A stretch of DNA of 64,000 bases from Anaerolineales bacterium (lineage in GTDB: Bacteria > Chloroflexota > Anaerolineae > 4572-78 > J111): assembly GCA_015075405.1 (NCBI GenBank), contig JABTUK010000001.1, forward strand, positions 930,001 through 994,000, read 5' to 3'. The number at the start of each line of letters is the position of its first letter. Positions within the stretch are counted from its first letter, which is position 1. This document shows positions 1 to 7,472 of this stretch, in pieces. The notes under the pieces are model-generated. The model saw only the letters and a program-made list of their open reading frames with translations, ran no database searches and was not told the origin of the DNA. The position numbers were made by a program, and so were the translations under genes.

Positions 1-2778
1 ATAGGTTTTGGCCCGGCGTTCCAGGTTAGGGGAGCCGCCGGCGGCTTCCTGCTCGTCGAGCAGCTTCAAAACGCGCTGGTACAGCATCTCAGCTTCTTCG
101 TTGGCGTAGAGCAGGCGGGCCTGGTCGGCGGTTTGGAGGTGGTAGTAGATGGCCTGCTCAAAATCGCTGGCCCGCTCGTAGTGGTAGGCCAGCAGCCCGG
201 ACTGCTCGGCGATGCGGCCTGGGAAAAAGTGTTCCAGCGCCTCGGCCACCTGGCGATGGTAGGCCCGGCGGCGCTCGTAGAGCAGGGTGCTATAGGCGCT
301 TTCCTGGATCAGGCTGTGGCGAAAGGCGTAAGAGGGACCGAGGTCGGTCGCTTCGCCGGGCAGCACGTAGCGGTCGGCTTCCAGGGTGGCCATCTGGCGC
401 GACAAATTCTCCTCCCCGGCGGTCAGCACGGCCAAGACCTGGGTAAAAAAGGTCTCGCCAATCACCGAAGCCATTTGCAGGGTGTGACGGGCTTCGACGG
501 CCAGGCGGTCAATTTGGGCCAATAATAAGCCATGCACCGAATCGGGGATGTTGAGCGATTCGGGGGTTATTTCGTCCAGATCAACGTCGCCGGACAGGAG
601 ACCCTGGCTGCGCAGGGAGCGGACCATCTCGACCAAAAACAGGGGATTCCCGCCGCTCTTCTCGACCAAGTAAACGACGAGGCGCTCCGGCAAATCGGGG
701 GCAGTGTGGGCCACCAGCGCCGCCGCCGAAGCCGGCTCCAGGCTGTCGAGGGTCAGGTCCAGCAGTTCGGGCGAATCGGGCTGCTCCAGCAGAAATTGGC
801 GCAGCGCCCACACCCGGCTGTCGCGCTCCGGGCGCATGGCTAACAGCAGGACGATCGGCTGGCGGGTGGTCAGGGGCAGAATGGTTTCGATGAGTTGCAG
901 CGAGGTTGGGTCGGCCCACTGCAAATCATCCAGGGCCAGGGCCAGGGCATGGCGGCGCGAAAGCTGAGTCAGCAAATCGCGGGTTACTTCAAAAAGCTGC
1001 CAGCGAAAACTTTCGCCCGAAAGCCCTTCCAACCGGCGGGCCAACTCGTCATCGAGGGGCAAGCCCATAAAGCGGGCCAGGTAGGGATAGGTGGCTTCCA
1101 GCCGCGCTGGTCCAAACAAGTCGGCGCAAAAGAGCCGCAGATGCCGGCTGGATTCGTCTGGCCCGGCCGCGGGGGGCAGGTCCATCAGGTCGCGCAGCAC
1201 GCTGATGAACAGGTAGCCGCTGAGGGCCGAACCGTAAGCCAGGCTGATGCCGCCGGCCCAGGCCGTCTGGGTTTCGGTGCGGAGGCGCAGAAAATCGAGA
1301 AAGTGGGTTTTGCCCATGCCCACCTCGCCAATCAGGGTGATGACTCCCCCCTGACCGGCGGCCAGTTTTTCCAGGCTCAGTTGCAGTTGGGCCAGTTCAC
1401 GCTCGCGGCCAAAAATCGGCCTGACCCGCCGGAAGCGGCGCGTCTCCATCTCGCCCAGGCCGGTTCGCACTGCCAGCGCAGCAAACACGGGGATGGGCTG
1501 GGCTTTGCCTTTGACCCGAATCGTTCCCAAATCGGCCAGCTCAAATTCCGGTCCCAGCGCGTCCCGCACCCCCTTTTCCAGCAGAATTTGGTCATCGGCG
1601 GCATTTTGCATCAGCCGGGCCGACAGGTTGATCGAGTCACCCATGGTGGTGTAGTCGTGGCGGTTGGGTGAGCCAATCGGCCCGGCAAAGACCCGTCCGC
1701 TGGTCACACCGATCCGCTGCATGGCGATAAAAGGCAGACCGCCGCACTCGGCCTGCAAATCCAGGGCGCAGCGAATAGCCCGCGCTTCCTGCTCTTCTAC
1801 GGCCCGCGGCGCGCCAAAGATGACGTGGATCAGGCTGCCCTTATCGCCGGTGATGAGCCGGTTGACCCGCCCCCCATACCGGGCTGCCGCTTGCTGAGCG
1901 GTGCTGAAATAGGTTTGCAACTTAGAGCCAACCTCCGGGTCGGCATCGTAATCCAGGCCGTGAAACTGTACAAACAAGCTGACCACCGGCTTGAGTTCGG
2001 CCACCTGAGCGCGGCCGGCAGCCAAAGTTTCGTAAATTTGGGGCGGTACGTAAGCCGCCAGCCGCTCGACCAGCATGCTTTCCTCTGCCGGCGGCCAGGC
2101 CAGGAGAGGCCAGGGTTTGGGCCGGGCCGGACGCAATAAGCGGCCTACTGCGGCAAAATCATCGCGCCACTCGCTGACGGTCACGGCTTCGGGTAGGGCG
2201 GCCAGAGTGGCCCGGTCGAGCATAATATCGCCCGAATTGGCGTGGTGTTCGGCCTCGGCCATGCGGTCCAGCGTCGCGCCGCCCAACACGTCCTCATAGC
2301 CGTATTGGGACAGGCCCAGGTTGAAGCGTTTGATCGGGCCGTAGGTCAGGCCAATTTTCATTTTCAGGGTGACAATGCCGATGGGCGTCGGCACCTGGCC
2401 GTGAAGTTGGATGGCCTGCTGCATGCGCCAGGCCGAGGTCAGCGCCCGGCGGATGACCGCCGCCCGCCGCACCCCACGCTCGCGGGGATACCAGACAATC
2501 AGGGCGTCGCCGCCAAATTTGATGACGCTGCCGCGAAAGGCGTCAATTTCGGCAATGAGCGGGGTGAAGACGCCGCTGAGGGCGCGGGTCAACTCTTCCG
2601 CCCCCTGGTCGGGGCTGAGGCCCTGGGTCAGCGCTTCGGTCAGCGGGGTAAAGCCGGAGATGTCGGCAATCAGAGCCACACCCTCTTCCGGCAGCGGCGT
2701 GTCGGGCCGGAGGATGTGCTCCACCCGGTCGCGGGGGATGTAGGCGGCCAAGGCAGGGAGAAGGGCGACGGTCATCAT
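1..2778 (-). CDS. Dual cyclase-domain / AAA ATPase signalling protein (3' end cut by window)
   Basis: The reading frame is open from an ATG at 2778 to the window edge (926 codons, C-terminus missing). An AAGGAG precedes the start by 5 nt; a second ATG at 2775 is equally possible. Residues about 20-190 form a class III nucleotidyl cyclase domain with ADISGF and KFGGDA, so both metal-binding Asp are present. A second cyclase-like domain (about 255-390) reads VSLFVQFHG where the first Asp should be but keeps TGDKGS and GDSINLSARL, so it is probably degenerate. A P-loop ATPase follows (GREREL at about 470, Walker A GEVGMGKT at about 483, then LALDDLQW) and a helical, TPR-like C-terminal part. This is the family of cytosolic cyclase/AAA/TPR sensor proteins; the ligand is unknown. 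cAMP or cGMP made here could be read by the cNMP-domain protein at 9458-11218 (inference). Confidence 0.88.
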   Translation of the reverse strand, partial: MMTVALLPALAAYIPRDRVEHILRPDTPLPEEGVALIADISGFTPLTEALTQGLSPDQGAEELTRALSGVFTPLIAEIDAFRGSVIKFGGDALIVWYPRERGVRRAAVIRRALTSAWRMQQAIQLHGQVPTPIGIVTLKMKIGLTYGPIKRFNLGLSQYGYEDVLGGATLDRMAEAEHHANSGDIMLDRATLAALPEAVTVSEWRDDFAAVGRLLRPARPKPWPLLAWPPAEESMLVERLAAYVPPQIYETLAAGRAQVAELKPVVSLFVQFHGLDYDADPEVGSKLQTYFSTAQQAAARYGGRVNRLITGDKGSLIHVIFGAPRAVEEQEARAIRCALDLQAECGGLPFIAMQRIGVTSGRVFAGPIGSPNRHDYTTMGDSINLSARLMQNAADDQILLEKGVRDALGPEFELADLGTIRVKGKAQPIPVFAALAVRTGLGEMETRRFRRVRPIFGRERELAQLQLSLEKLAAGQGGVITLIGEVGMGKTHFLDFLRLRTETQTAWAGGISLAYGSALSGYLFISVLRDLMDLPPAAGPDESSRHLRLFCADLFGPARLEATYPYLARFMGLPLDDELARRLEGLSGESFRWQLFEVTRDLLTQLSRRHALALALDDLQWADPTSLQLIETILPLTTRQPIVLLLAMRPERDSRVWALRQFLLEQPDSPELLDLTLDSLEPASAAALVAHTAPDLPERLVVYLVEKSGGNPLFLVEMVRSLRSQGLLSGDVDLDEITPESLNIPDSVHGLLLAQIDRLAVEARHTLQMASVIGETFFTQVLAVLTAGEENLSRQMATLEADRYVLPGEATDLGPSYAFRHSLIQESAYSTLLYERRRAYHRQVAEALEHFFPGRIAEQSGLLAYHYERASDFEQAIYYHLQTADQARLLYANEEAEMLYQRVLKLLDEQEAAGGSPNLERRAKTY

Positions 2779-2796
2779 CGGGTCTCCTTAAGAAAA

Positions 2797-2861
2797 TAGA
2801 CCGGGGACGGGAGACACGCCAAGTGGACAAATACCCGGTCTTCGGTCCCCGGTCTTCGGTC
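2797..2861. repeat. Hairpin of GACCGGGGAC/GACCGAAGAC words
   Basis: The left arm is GACCGGGGACGGGAGAC; the right arm is the complementary word set, CCGGTCTTCGGTCCCC followed by GGTCTTCGGTC. It lies in the leader of the cyclase gene. The same words recur at 5645-5674, 11810-11836 and 42307-42370. Confidence 0.8.
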
Positions 2862-2979
2862 AGCAAAAGATGCAATCAATGAGATAATAGGGAGTCTATA
2901 GACCAAATTACACTGATTTTAGCCGTTTCGCAATAGGCCTTGTTACCCTAATCAGGACAAGACGCTTCGGCCAAAGAGG

Positions 2980-3051
2980 TTTTACCACAGAGGCACAGAG
3001 AGACTGAGGTTTTTAAAATTTCTCCGTGTCTCTGCGTCTTTGTGGTTAAAA
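2980..3051. repeat. ACCACAGAGGCACAGAG inverted repeat
   Basis: TTTACCACAGAGGCACAGAG at the left is answered by a near-complement ending TTTGTGGTTAAAA at the right, making a 72-bp imperfect hairpin of a type that recurs in many bacterial genomes (established pattern, no function assigned). It directly abuts the next element, suggesting nested or successive insertion. No open reading frame here looks genuine. Confidence 0.7.
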
Positions 3052-3238
3052 AGAGCGTTCGGAAACCCCAGAGGCAACTTTGCCACCGGCGCTCGTCCGG
3101 CGATGAAGTCGCCGGACTATGAAACAGCGCCCGATGAATCGGGCTAAAGCCGGGTTCACCCGGCGCGGTTAAGTAGCCCTGGCAGTTCATGCCAGGGCGG
3201 GCGAGACGGACGAAGCAGTTTCCGAACGCTCTCGTTAA
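3046..3238. mobile_element. MITE-like element with 21-bp terminal inverted repeats
   Basis: TTAAAAAGAGCGTTCGGAAAC at the left matches the complement of the right end with two mismatches over 21 bp; the inner 14 bp (GAGCGTTCGGAAAC, 3053-3066 versus 3218-3231) are perfect. The interior is a row of small hairpins: CCGGCGATGAAGTCGCCGG, CCCGATGAATCGGG, CGGGTTCACCCGG and CCCTGGCAGTTCATGCCAGG (cut to 20 nt). It carries no coding frame. The right end overlaps the stop codon of the membrane protein at 3235-4269. No clean target duplication was found. Confidence 0.65.
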
Positions 3239-4269
3239 ATTCTTGAGGTGCGGTGATAAATAAAAAGGAGTTTCAACCAACCTTTAAGGCGCTGGTAAAT
3301 GGCGATAATCCAGCCAGAAACGTTAGTCACCAGCCCGGTGAACAACACTACCATCGAAGATAGGGTAGCCAGCAGGGTTGACCATTTCTGCCAGTCCAGC
3401 CACTCGCTGAAGCTGGCCTGGCCGATTTCGGTGGGCAGAGCGGTCATGCCCACTCTGGACATAGTTAGCGCCGACAGCCAGACTCCGAAGACAATCGCCA
3501 GGGCCAGGGCCAGGGTCACACCCAGCGCCCCCAGGGTTATCCAGCGGTGGTCAGAAGCCAACAGGTAGCTGTCGGCGCTGCGGCTGCCAAAAAGCAGGTC
3601 ATGCCAAACTTTGGCCTGCGATTCCAGCCGCTCGAGCGCCTGTTTTTTGCCGCCGGCATCCAGCTTTTCAAGCCGGCCCTCATCCCGCAATTTATACAGG
3701 GTATGGTGCAACACTCGGGCCACATGCTCAGGCAAATGATTGGCGATGCTGTCGAAACGGGCGGCCAGGTATTCTAAACGCGGCGGCCGGAGCAGTTGGG
3801 CAAAGCGATCAGGCCCCAGTACATCGGCGTGCCAATAAGTATCGGCCAAGCTGCCGCCATAGGTGAAGCCGCGCCCGGTCAGCTCGTCTTCGGTGCTGAG
3901 GGTGGTCCAGACCTGGCGGCTCCACTCGTCCAGTTCACCCTGGCAGCGGTTGAGGTCAATGCCCCCGGCCAGCAGTTGGACCAGGGCTGCTTGAGCAGGC
4001 AGGGGGCAGGGCGGCAATTCGGTTTTGAGCCGGGCTGCCGTGCGATGGAGTTGGTCTACCGCAAAAAACAGTTCGTCGTGTTCGCTCAAGGAGCGGTCGC
4101 TGAAATCAAAACGCTGGCTGGCGTCGCCTTGCAGCTCCGGCAGGTGGTAGCCGGAGCGGGCATAACGGCGCAGCCGGCCAAAGGTTTCTACCGTCAGCCA
4201 GCCGAGGCGCACGGCCAGGAGAACCTGGTTTGTGCCGGTGGACTTTGAGTCACTTCCTTGATCTGCCAT
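3235..4269 (-). CDS. Unrecognised protein with C-terminal membrane pair
   Basis: This 344-residue protein has a soluble, mostly helical N-terminal part (about 1-240) with no motif I recognise, followed by two strongly hydrophobic segments (about 247-270 and 290-325, separated by WLDWQKWSTLL) and a basic tail ending HRTSRI. The topology suggests a large cytosolic domain anchored by a hairpin of two membrane helices. The ATG at 4269 is preceded by GGAGG about 15 nt away, so the start is not certain. It lies 36 bp downstream of udg on the same strand and may be the last gene of that operon. The TAA stop lies inside the terminal repeat of a MITE-like element, which may also act as its terminator. 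Confidence 0.7.
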   Translation of the reverse strand: MADQGSDSKSTGTNQVLLAVRLGWLTVETFGRLRRYARSGYHLPELQGDASQRFDFSDRSLSEHDELFFAVDQLHRTAARLKTELPPCPLPAQAALVQLLAGGIDLNRCQGELDEWSRQVWTTLSTEDELTGRGFTYGGSLADTYWHADVLGPDRFAQLLRPPRLEYLAARFDSIANHLPEHVARVLHHTLYKLRDEGRLEKLDAGGKKQALERLESQAKVWHDLLFGSRSADSYLLASDHRWITLGALGVTLALALAIVFGVWLSALTMSRVGMTALPTEIGQASFSEWLDWQKWSTLLATLSSMVVLFTGLVTNVSGWIIAIYQRLKGWLKLLFIYHRTSRI

Positions 4270-4305
4270 AAATCAAGTTTTGAACCTCCGCTGGGTTAAT
4301 CGCAG

Positions 4306-5163
4306 TCAAAATAGATTCAACTGCGTTGCACTCGACACATCTGCTTCTTTGGGCTGGCTAAAAGCAGCGGCTTCTTTGATGAATTGGGGCAGCTTCTGGA
4401 AATCTTCAATCAACAGGGGCCGCCATTTGGGTTGGTGCAGCGCCGCCGCCGGGTGAAACATGGGCACAATCAGCCGCTGGCCGACTCGTTGGGCCTGGCC
4501 GTGAATTTTGGTGATGGATGCGCCGGGGAAGTAGCGGTACATGGAGAAGCGGCCCAGAGTCACAATCACTTTGGGGTCAATCAGTTCCACCTGCCGGTCG
4601 AGATAGCCTTTGCAGGCGGCCAACTCGTCGGCTTCGGGGTCGCGGTTGTTGGGCGGGCGGCACTTGACCACATTGGTAATAAAAACGTCTTCGCGCTTGA
4701 AGCCGATGCCGTGCAGCAGTTCCTCTAAAAATTGACCCGCCGCGCCGACAAAAGGCCGGCCCTGCTTGTCTTCGTTGAAGCCCGGCCCCTCGCCGATGAA
4801 CATAATCTCGGCGTTGGCCGGTCCCTCGCCGGGCACCGCGCGGGCGCGGCCCTGGTGAAGCGGGCAGCGGGCGCAATCGTGTACTGCGCGGGCAACCTGG
4901 CGCAAATTCATCTGTGGTACAGTCGGCAGCGTGGCCGGATCAATCAGCGGCAGGGGATAATCACGCACCCAACTGTCGCTGCCTTTGGCTTTGCGAAACC
5001 AGTCACCTTTGGGGCTAAGCATCCAGACATCGCCCCAGGCTTCATCTTGCAGGCGCATCTGGCGCAGGGCGGCGTCGCGTTCGGCTTCGCCGATTTCGCC
5101 GCTGGCGCAGCGAGCTTTGACGGCTTCAACTTGATTTTGAAACTCGATAAATTTGTTCGACAT
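4306..5163 (-). CDS. Family 4-type uracil-DNA glycosylase
   Basis: The 285-residue protein removes uracil from DNA in base-excision repair. The catalytic domain (about 85-260) has GEGPGFNEDKQGRPFVG (active-site and water-activating motif), NVVKCRPPNNRDP and the HPAA motif (FHPAAALHQP). Four cysteines in the spacing typical of the [4Fe-4S] cluster are visible: CARC, the Cys of CRPPN, and the Cys of AACKGY 16-17 residues later. The first 80 residues are an extra domain of unknown role (contains DVWMLSPKGDWFRKA). Before a 90-bp element inserted, its ATG would have followed the rimI stop within a few bases, so it was an operon partner of rimI. It now lacks a clear Shine-Dalgarno, having TTTAAGCT just before ATG. 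Confidence 0.9.
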   Translation of the reverse strand: MSNKFIEFQNQVEAVKARCASGEIGEAERDAALRQMRLQDEAWGDVWMLSPKGDWFRKAKGSDSWVRDYPLPLIDPATLPTVPQMNLRQVARAVHDCARCPLHQGRARAVPGEGPANAEIMFIGEGPGFNEDKQGRPFVGAAGQFLEELLHGIGFKREDVFITNVVKCRPPNNRDPEADELAACKGYLDRQVELIDPKVIVTLGRFSMYRYFPGASITKIHGQAQRVGQRLIVPMFHPAAALHQPKWRPLLIEDFQKLPQFIKEAAAFSQPKEADVSSATQLNLF

Positions 5164-5172
5164 AGCTTAAAT

Positions 5173-5262
5173 GTATCTTCTCAATATGTAGAGGCGAACC
5201 CTTGCGGTCGCCCCGTGGGGCAGGCGCAAGGCCGTGCCCCTACCCCGAATTATTGAGAAGAT
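5173..5262. mobile_element. 90-bp MITE with 10-bp target duplication between rimI and udg
   Basis: TAGCTTAAAT occurs as an exact direct repeat at 5163-5172 and 5263-5272. Between the copies lies a 90-bp palindromic element whose ends are ATCTTCTCAATA (5175-5186) and its exact complement TATTGAGAAGAT (5251-5262). The middle holds a GC-rich hairpin (GAGGCGAACCCTTGCGG paired with the region around 5225). Removing the element and one repeat restores an almost contiguous rimI-udg junction, which is good evidence of real insertion. It carries no coding capacity. Confidence 0.82.
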
Positions 5263-5266
5263 TAGC

Positions 5267-5899
5267 TTAAATTTTAACCAAGCGTTGGAAAAGCGCAACC
5301 TTGTGTTGGGCAAGCATTGCCTGGTAATCCGGCAGGGCCAGCGCCGGTGTGGTTAAAATAAGGGCATCTTCGTCATTGTCGCTGTAGTAGCGGGGGCGCC
5401 GGCCCACCTGCTCAAACCTGTATTTTTGGTACAGGGCCAAGGCAGTATGGTTGGAAGGACGCACCTCCAGCGTAGCTATGGCTGCGCCCAATGTCTGAGC
5501 AGCATCGAGCAGATGTAACAACAGCCATTCACCCAGGCCCAGGCCGCGCCAGTCGGGGTGAATGGCGATGGTGCTGATGTGGGCTTCGTCGGCCATGAGC
5601 CAGAAACCGGCCAATCCAATAATAACAGGCATGTCGGTGGAGGCGAGACCGGGGACCGGGGACCGGGGACCGGGTTGAGATTTGTCGGGCGCTGCTAAAG
5701 ATGAGAGGTTGAAGGGAGGATGAGACAAAAAAGTGCGGAGGACAAAATAGTGGGCAAATTGGTTGTGCTGGAGTTCGTATTCAAAGGCGCGCATGGGCCA
5801 GTTCATGGAGTAGGAGGCGCGCTCGATAGCGACGACGGCGGGCAGGTCGGCTAAAGTCATCGGTTCAATTGTAAAGGGCAAAACCAACTGCTCGGTCAC
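5267..5899 (-). CDS. rimI: Ribosomal protein S18-alanine N-acetyltransferase, with repeat-coded insert
   Basis: This GNAT enzyme acetylates the N-terminal Ala of ribosomal protein S18 with acetyl-CoA. The 210-residue protein is longer than the usual 150-165. The core starts IEPMTLADLPAVVAIE, and MADEAHISTIAIHP, the acetyl-CoA loop WRGLGLGEWLL and LEVRPSNHTALALYQKYRF follow. The excess lies at about residues 58-92, where KSQPGPRSPVPGLAS is the translation of the GACCGGGG repeat at 5645-5674, inserted in frame between two strands. The ATG overlaps the tsaB stop by 4 nt (ATGA), indicating coupling. TsaB/RimI neighbourhood is a conserved arrangement. Whether the insert is tolerated as a loop is not known; all core motifs are intact. 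Confidence 0.9.
   Translation of the reverse strand: MTEQLVLPFTIEPMTLADLPAVVAIERASYSMNWPMRAFEYELQHNQFAHYFVLRTFLSHPPFNLSSLAAPDKSQPGPRSPVPGLASTDMPVIIGLAGFWLMADEAHISTIAIHPDWRGLGLGEWLLLHLLDAAQTLGAAIATLEVRPSNHTALALYQKYRFEQVGRRPRYYSDNDEDALILTTPALALPDYQAMLAQHKVALFQRLVKI
5645..5674. repeat. GACCGGGG tandem repeat inside rimI
   Basis: Four tandem copies of the 7-mer GGGGACC read as GAGACCGGGGACCGGGGACC and onward. They are in frame with rimI and use the same word as the intergenic hairpins at 2797 and 42307. Confidence 0.8.
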
Positions 5900-6567
5900 G
5901 AGGCGCTCACCGAGGGCGAGGGGAGATAAATGGGAGCCAGGGCGTCGGGGTCGTCCTGATCGCCGGCTTCCAGCCGTTGAGCGGCAATTTCGGCCAGATA
6001 GCCAGCGCGGCGCAGGCGAGTGGCCGGAGAGGCAATCAACGCTCTGTGGTCCGAACCCCGCTGCAAGACCTGGGCCGCTTGCGCGTCAATCTCGCCGGTG
6101 CAGATAGCCGGCTGGTTGATCTGCCCGGTCAGGGTTTCGACCGTGGTCAAATGAGGCTCGATCAGAAATTGCCACCCCTCTTCGCCCTGGCCGAAACAGG
6201 CGGTAATGATCCGGCCTCGCCCGGCTTGAAGAATCACCCAGATAGGCAGATTTTGGAACTGCAACGGGTAAGCGGCTATTTCGAGGGTGGAGACGCCGAT
6301 GACCGGCAGCTTGTGGGGCAACGCTAAGCCTTTGGCAATAGACAGAGCAATCCGCACCCCGGTAAAGGAACCCGGCCCCAGCGATACGGCCAGCGCGGTT
6401 AAATCGGCAACTTTGAGATTGGCCTGGGCCAGCATGCGGACCAGCCGGGGCATCACCTCGATGGTGTGGTTACGGCCGGAAAACCAGCTTTCTTCGGCCA
6501 GCACGCCATCCTGGTTGTACAAAGCCAGGCCGGCGTATTGGGTGGCGGTGTCAATGGCGAGAATCAT
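5896..6567 (-). CDS. tsaB: tRNA t6A37 threonylcarbamoyl biosynthesis protein TsaB
   Basis: TsaB is the inactive ASKHA-fold partner of TsaD in the complex that makes N6-threonylcarbamoyladenosine at tRNA position 37. At 223 residues it has family length. The start MILAIDTATQYAGLAL, the segment LAVSLGPGSFTGVRIALSIA and GVSTLEIAA are typical family landmarks. The ATG at 6567 is immediately preceded by a CGAATGGCGAAT hairpin, with no clear Shine-Dalgarno. It overlaps rimI by 4 nt. tsaE lies upstream on the same strand, but 283 bp away because a hairpin and a MITE occupy the gap; the ancestral order was probably a tight tsaE-tsaB-rimI-udg operon. Confidence 0.93.
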   Translation of the reverse strand: MILAIDTATQYAGLALYNQDGVLAEESWFSGRNHTIEVMPRLVRMLAQANLKVADLTALAVSLGPGSFTGVRIALSIAKGLALPHKLPVIGVSTLEIAAYPLQFQNLPIWVILQAGRGRIITACFGQGEEGWQFLIEPHLTTVETLTGQINQPAICTGEIDAQAAQVLQRGSDHRALIASPATRLRRAGYLAEIAAQRLEAGDQDDPDALAPIYLPSPSVSAS

Positions 6568-6569
6568 AA

Positions 6570-6625
6570 ATCGAATGGCGAATGAGCGAATGGCGAATAA
6601 AAATTATTCGCCATTCGCCATTCGT
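6570..6625. repeat. CGAATGGCGAAT word hairpin before tsaB
   Basis: CGAATGGCGAATGAGCGAAT at the left is answered by TTATTCGCCATTCGCCATTCG-type sequence at the right (arms about 25 bp). It begins one base upstream of the tsaB ATG and displaces any ribosome-binding site. Confidence 0.75.
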
Positions 6626-6686
6626 TTATTCCTTTCGACAGGGCTTTTTACCTATTGGATTCGCCCGCAAAATAGGGCAAAATTAG

Positions 6687-6833
6687 GTTACTACTCAGAC
6701 TCATGTCATTTCGAGCGACGAAGGAGCGAGAAATCTCCAGGGCGCAACATGTAAAAGTAAAGTATCGGGGATTTCTCCCTACGGTCGAAACCTGTCCTGA
6801 GCCTGTCGAAGGATGACATGGCTGAGCAGTTAC
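6687..6833. mobile_element. MITE, GTAACTACTCAG family, copy 1, with 8-bp target duplication
   Basis: The ends GTTACTACTCAG and CTGAGCAGTTAC are inverted repeats, with subterminal ATGTCATTTCGA and ATGACAT complements. AAAATTAG is an exact 8-bp direct repeat at 6679-6686 and 6834-6841, immediately outside the ends. Further copies are at 18524-18645 and 23939-24052. The element lies between tsaE and tsaB and has no coding frame. Confidence 0.85.
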
Positions 6834-6850
6834 AAAATTAGAATAATAAT

Positions 6851-7357
6851 TTACGGCTGGCGTTGCTGGGCAAAGGTAGCTTGTTTAAAGGTCTCAAGCA
6901 GCCTCAAAAAACGCTGACCATGCGGGCGTAGGATAACCCGACGCTTGGTGTCCTCCAAGTGATGCAGTTCAACCGTCAGGTAATCGCCAGGTAGCAAAGC
7001 CGTAACCCGGTCGGCCCACTCGATGATGGTGATGCCGGCGCCGTACAAATAATCTTCCAGGCCAAAAGTGGCCGTTTCGGCGGCATCGGCCAAACGGTAC
7101 AGGTCAATGTGATAGACCGGGTAAAGTCCCTGGTATTCGTTGACCAGGGTAAAGGTGGGTGAAATCACCGGCTCGGTGACGCTCAGCCCGGCGCAGACCC
7201 CCTGCACCCAGCGAGTCTTGCCGCTGCCCAAATCGCCCACCAGGGCCAGCACATCGCCCGGCTTGAGATAGGCCGCCAGGCGCGCCCCCAACCGGCGGGT
7301 TTGCGCTTCGCTGTGGCTGATAAAATCCAGGGTGTTGGGTTCAAGAATGGGCGGCAC
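6851..7357 (-). CDS. tsaE: tRNA t6A37 biosynthesis ATPase TsaE
   Basis: TsaE is the P-loop ATPase that cycles the TsaB/TsaD/TsaE complex in t6A37 synthesis. The Walker A GDLGSGKT lies at about residues 41-48. SPTFTLVNEY, YHIDLYRL and the conserved GITIIEWADR segment all follow in family order. The length of 168 is normal. The start is a GTG at 7357 (reading MPPILEPNTL) with AAGGAG 9 nt upstream; an ATG start in another frame was rejected. A strong promoter precedes it at 7379-7407. The gene is divergent from the phosphoesterase at 7473. Confidence 0.94.
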   Translation of the reverse strand: MPPILEPNTLDFISHSEAQTRRLGARLAAYLKPGDVLALVGDLGSGKTRWVQGVCAGLSVTEPVISPTFTLVNEYQGLYPVYHIDLYRLADAAETATFGLEDYLYGAGITIIEWADRVTALLPGDYLTVELHHLEDTKRRVILRPHGQRFLRLLETFKQATFAQQRQP

Positions 7358-7378
7358 GAACAGGGACTCCTTGCCAGC

Positions 7379-7407
7379 ATTATACCCCCATTATTGGAGA
7401 GGTACAA
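7379..7407 (-). promoter_or_regulatory. Promoter of tsaE operon
   Basis: On the minus strand TTGTAC (7407-7402) and TATAAT (7384-7379) are separated by 17 bp. The TATAAT is perfect and the -35 matches 4 of 6. This should drive the tsaE-tsaB-rimI-udg transcript. Confidence 0.72.
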
Positions 7408-7412
7408 AGCCT

Positions 7413-7442
7413 TTGGCAGATTTATCTAACTTATGGTATGAT
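7413..7442 (+). promoter_or_regulatory. Promoter of metallophosphoesterase gene
   Basis: TTGGCA (7413-7418), an 18-bp spacer and TATGAT (7437-7442) lie 30 bp before the ATG at 7473, back to back with the tsaE promoter. AAAAGGA serves as ribosome-binding site. Confidence 0.6.
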
Positions 7443-7472
7443 ACCACCAGATTTTGATTAAAAGGATTTTCT

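Noticed and set aside
133..2799. Plus-strand open frames opposite the cyclase gene
   Set aside because: They mirror the codon structure of the real minus-strand gene and translate to sequence without domains.
2948..3280. Minus-strand open frame of 110 codons
   Set aside because: It consists of two inverted-repeat elements and overlaps the next gene; no protein features.
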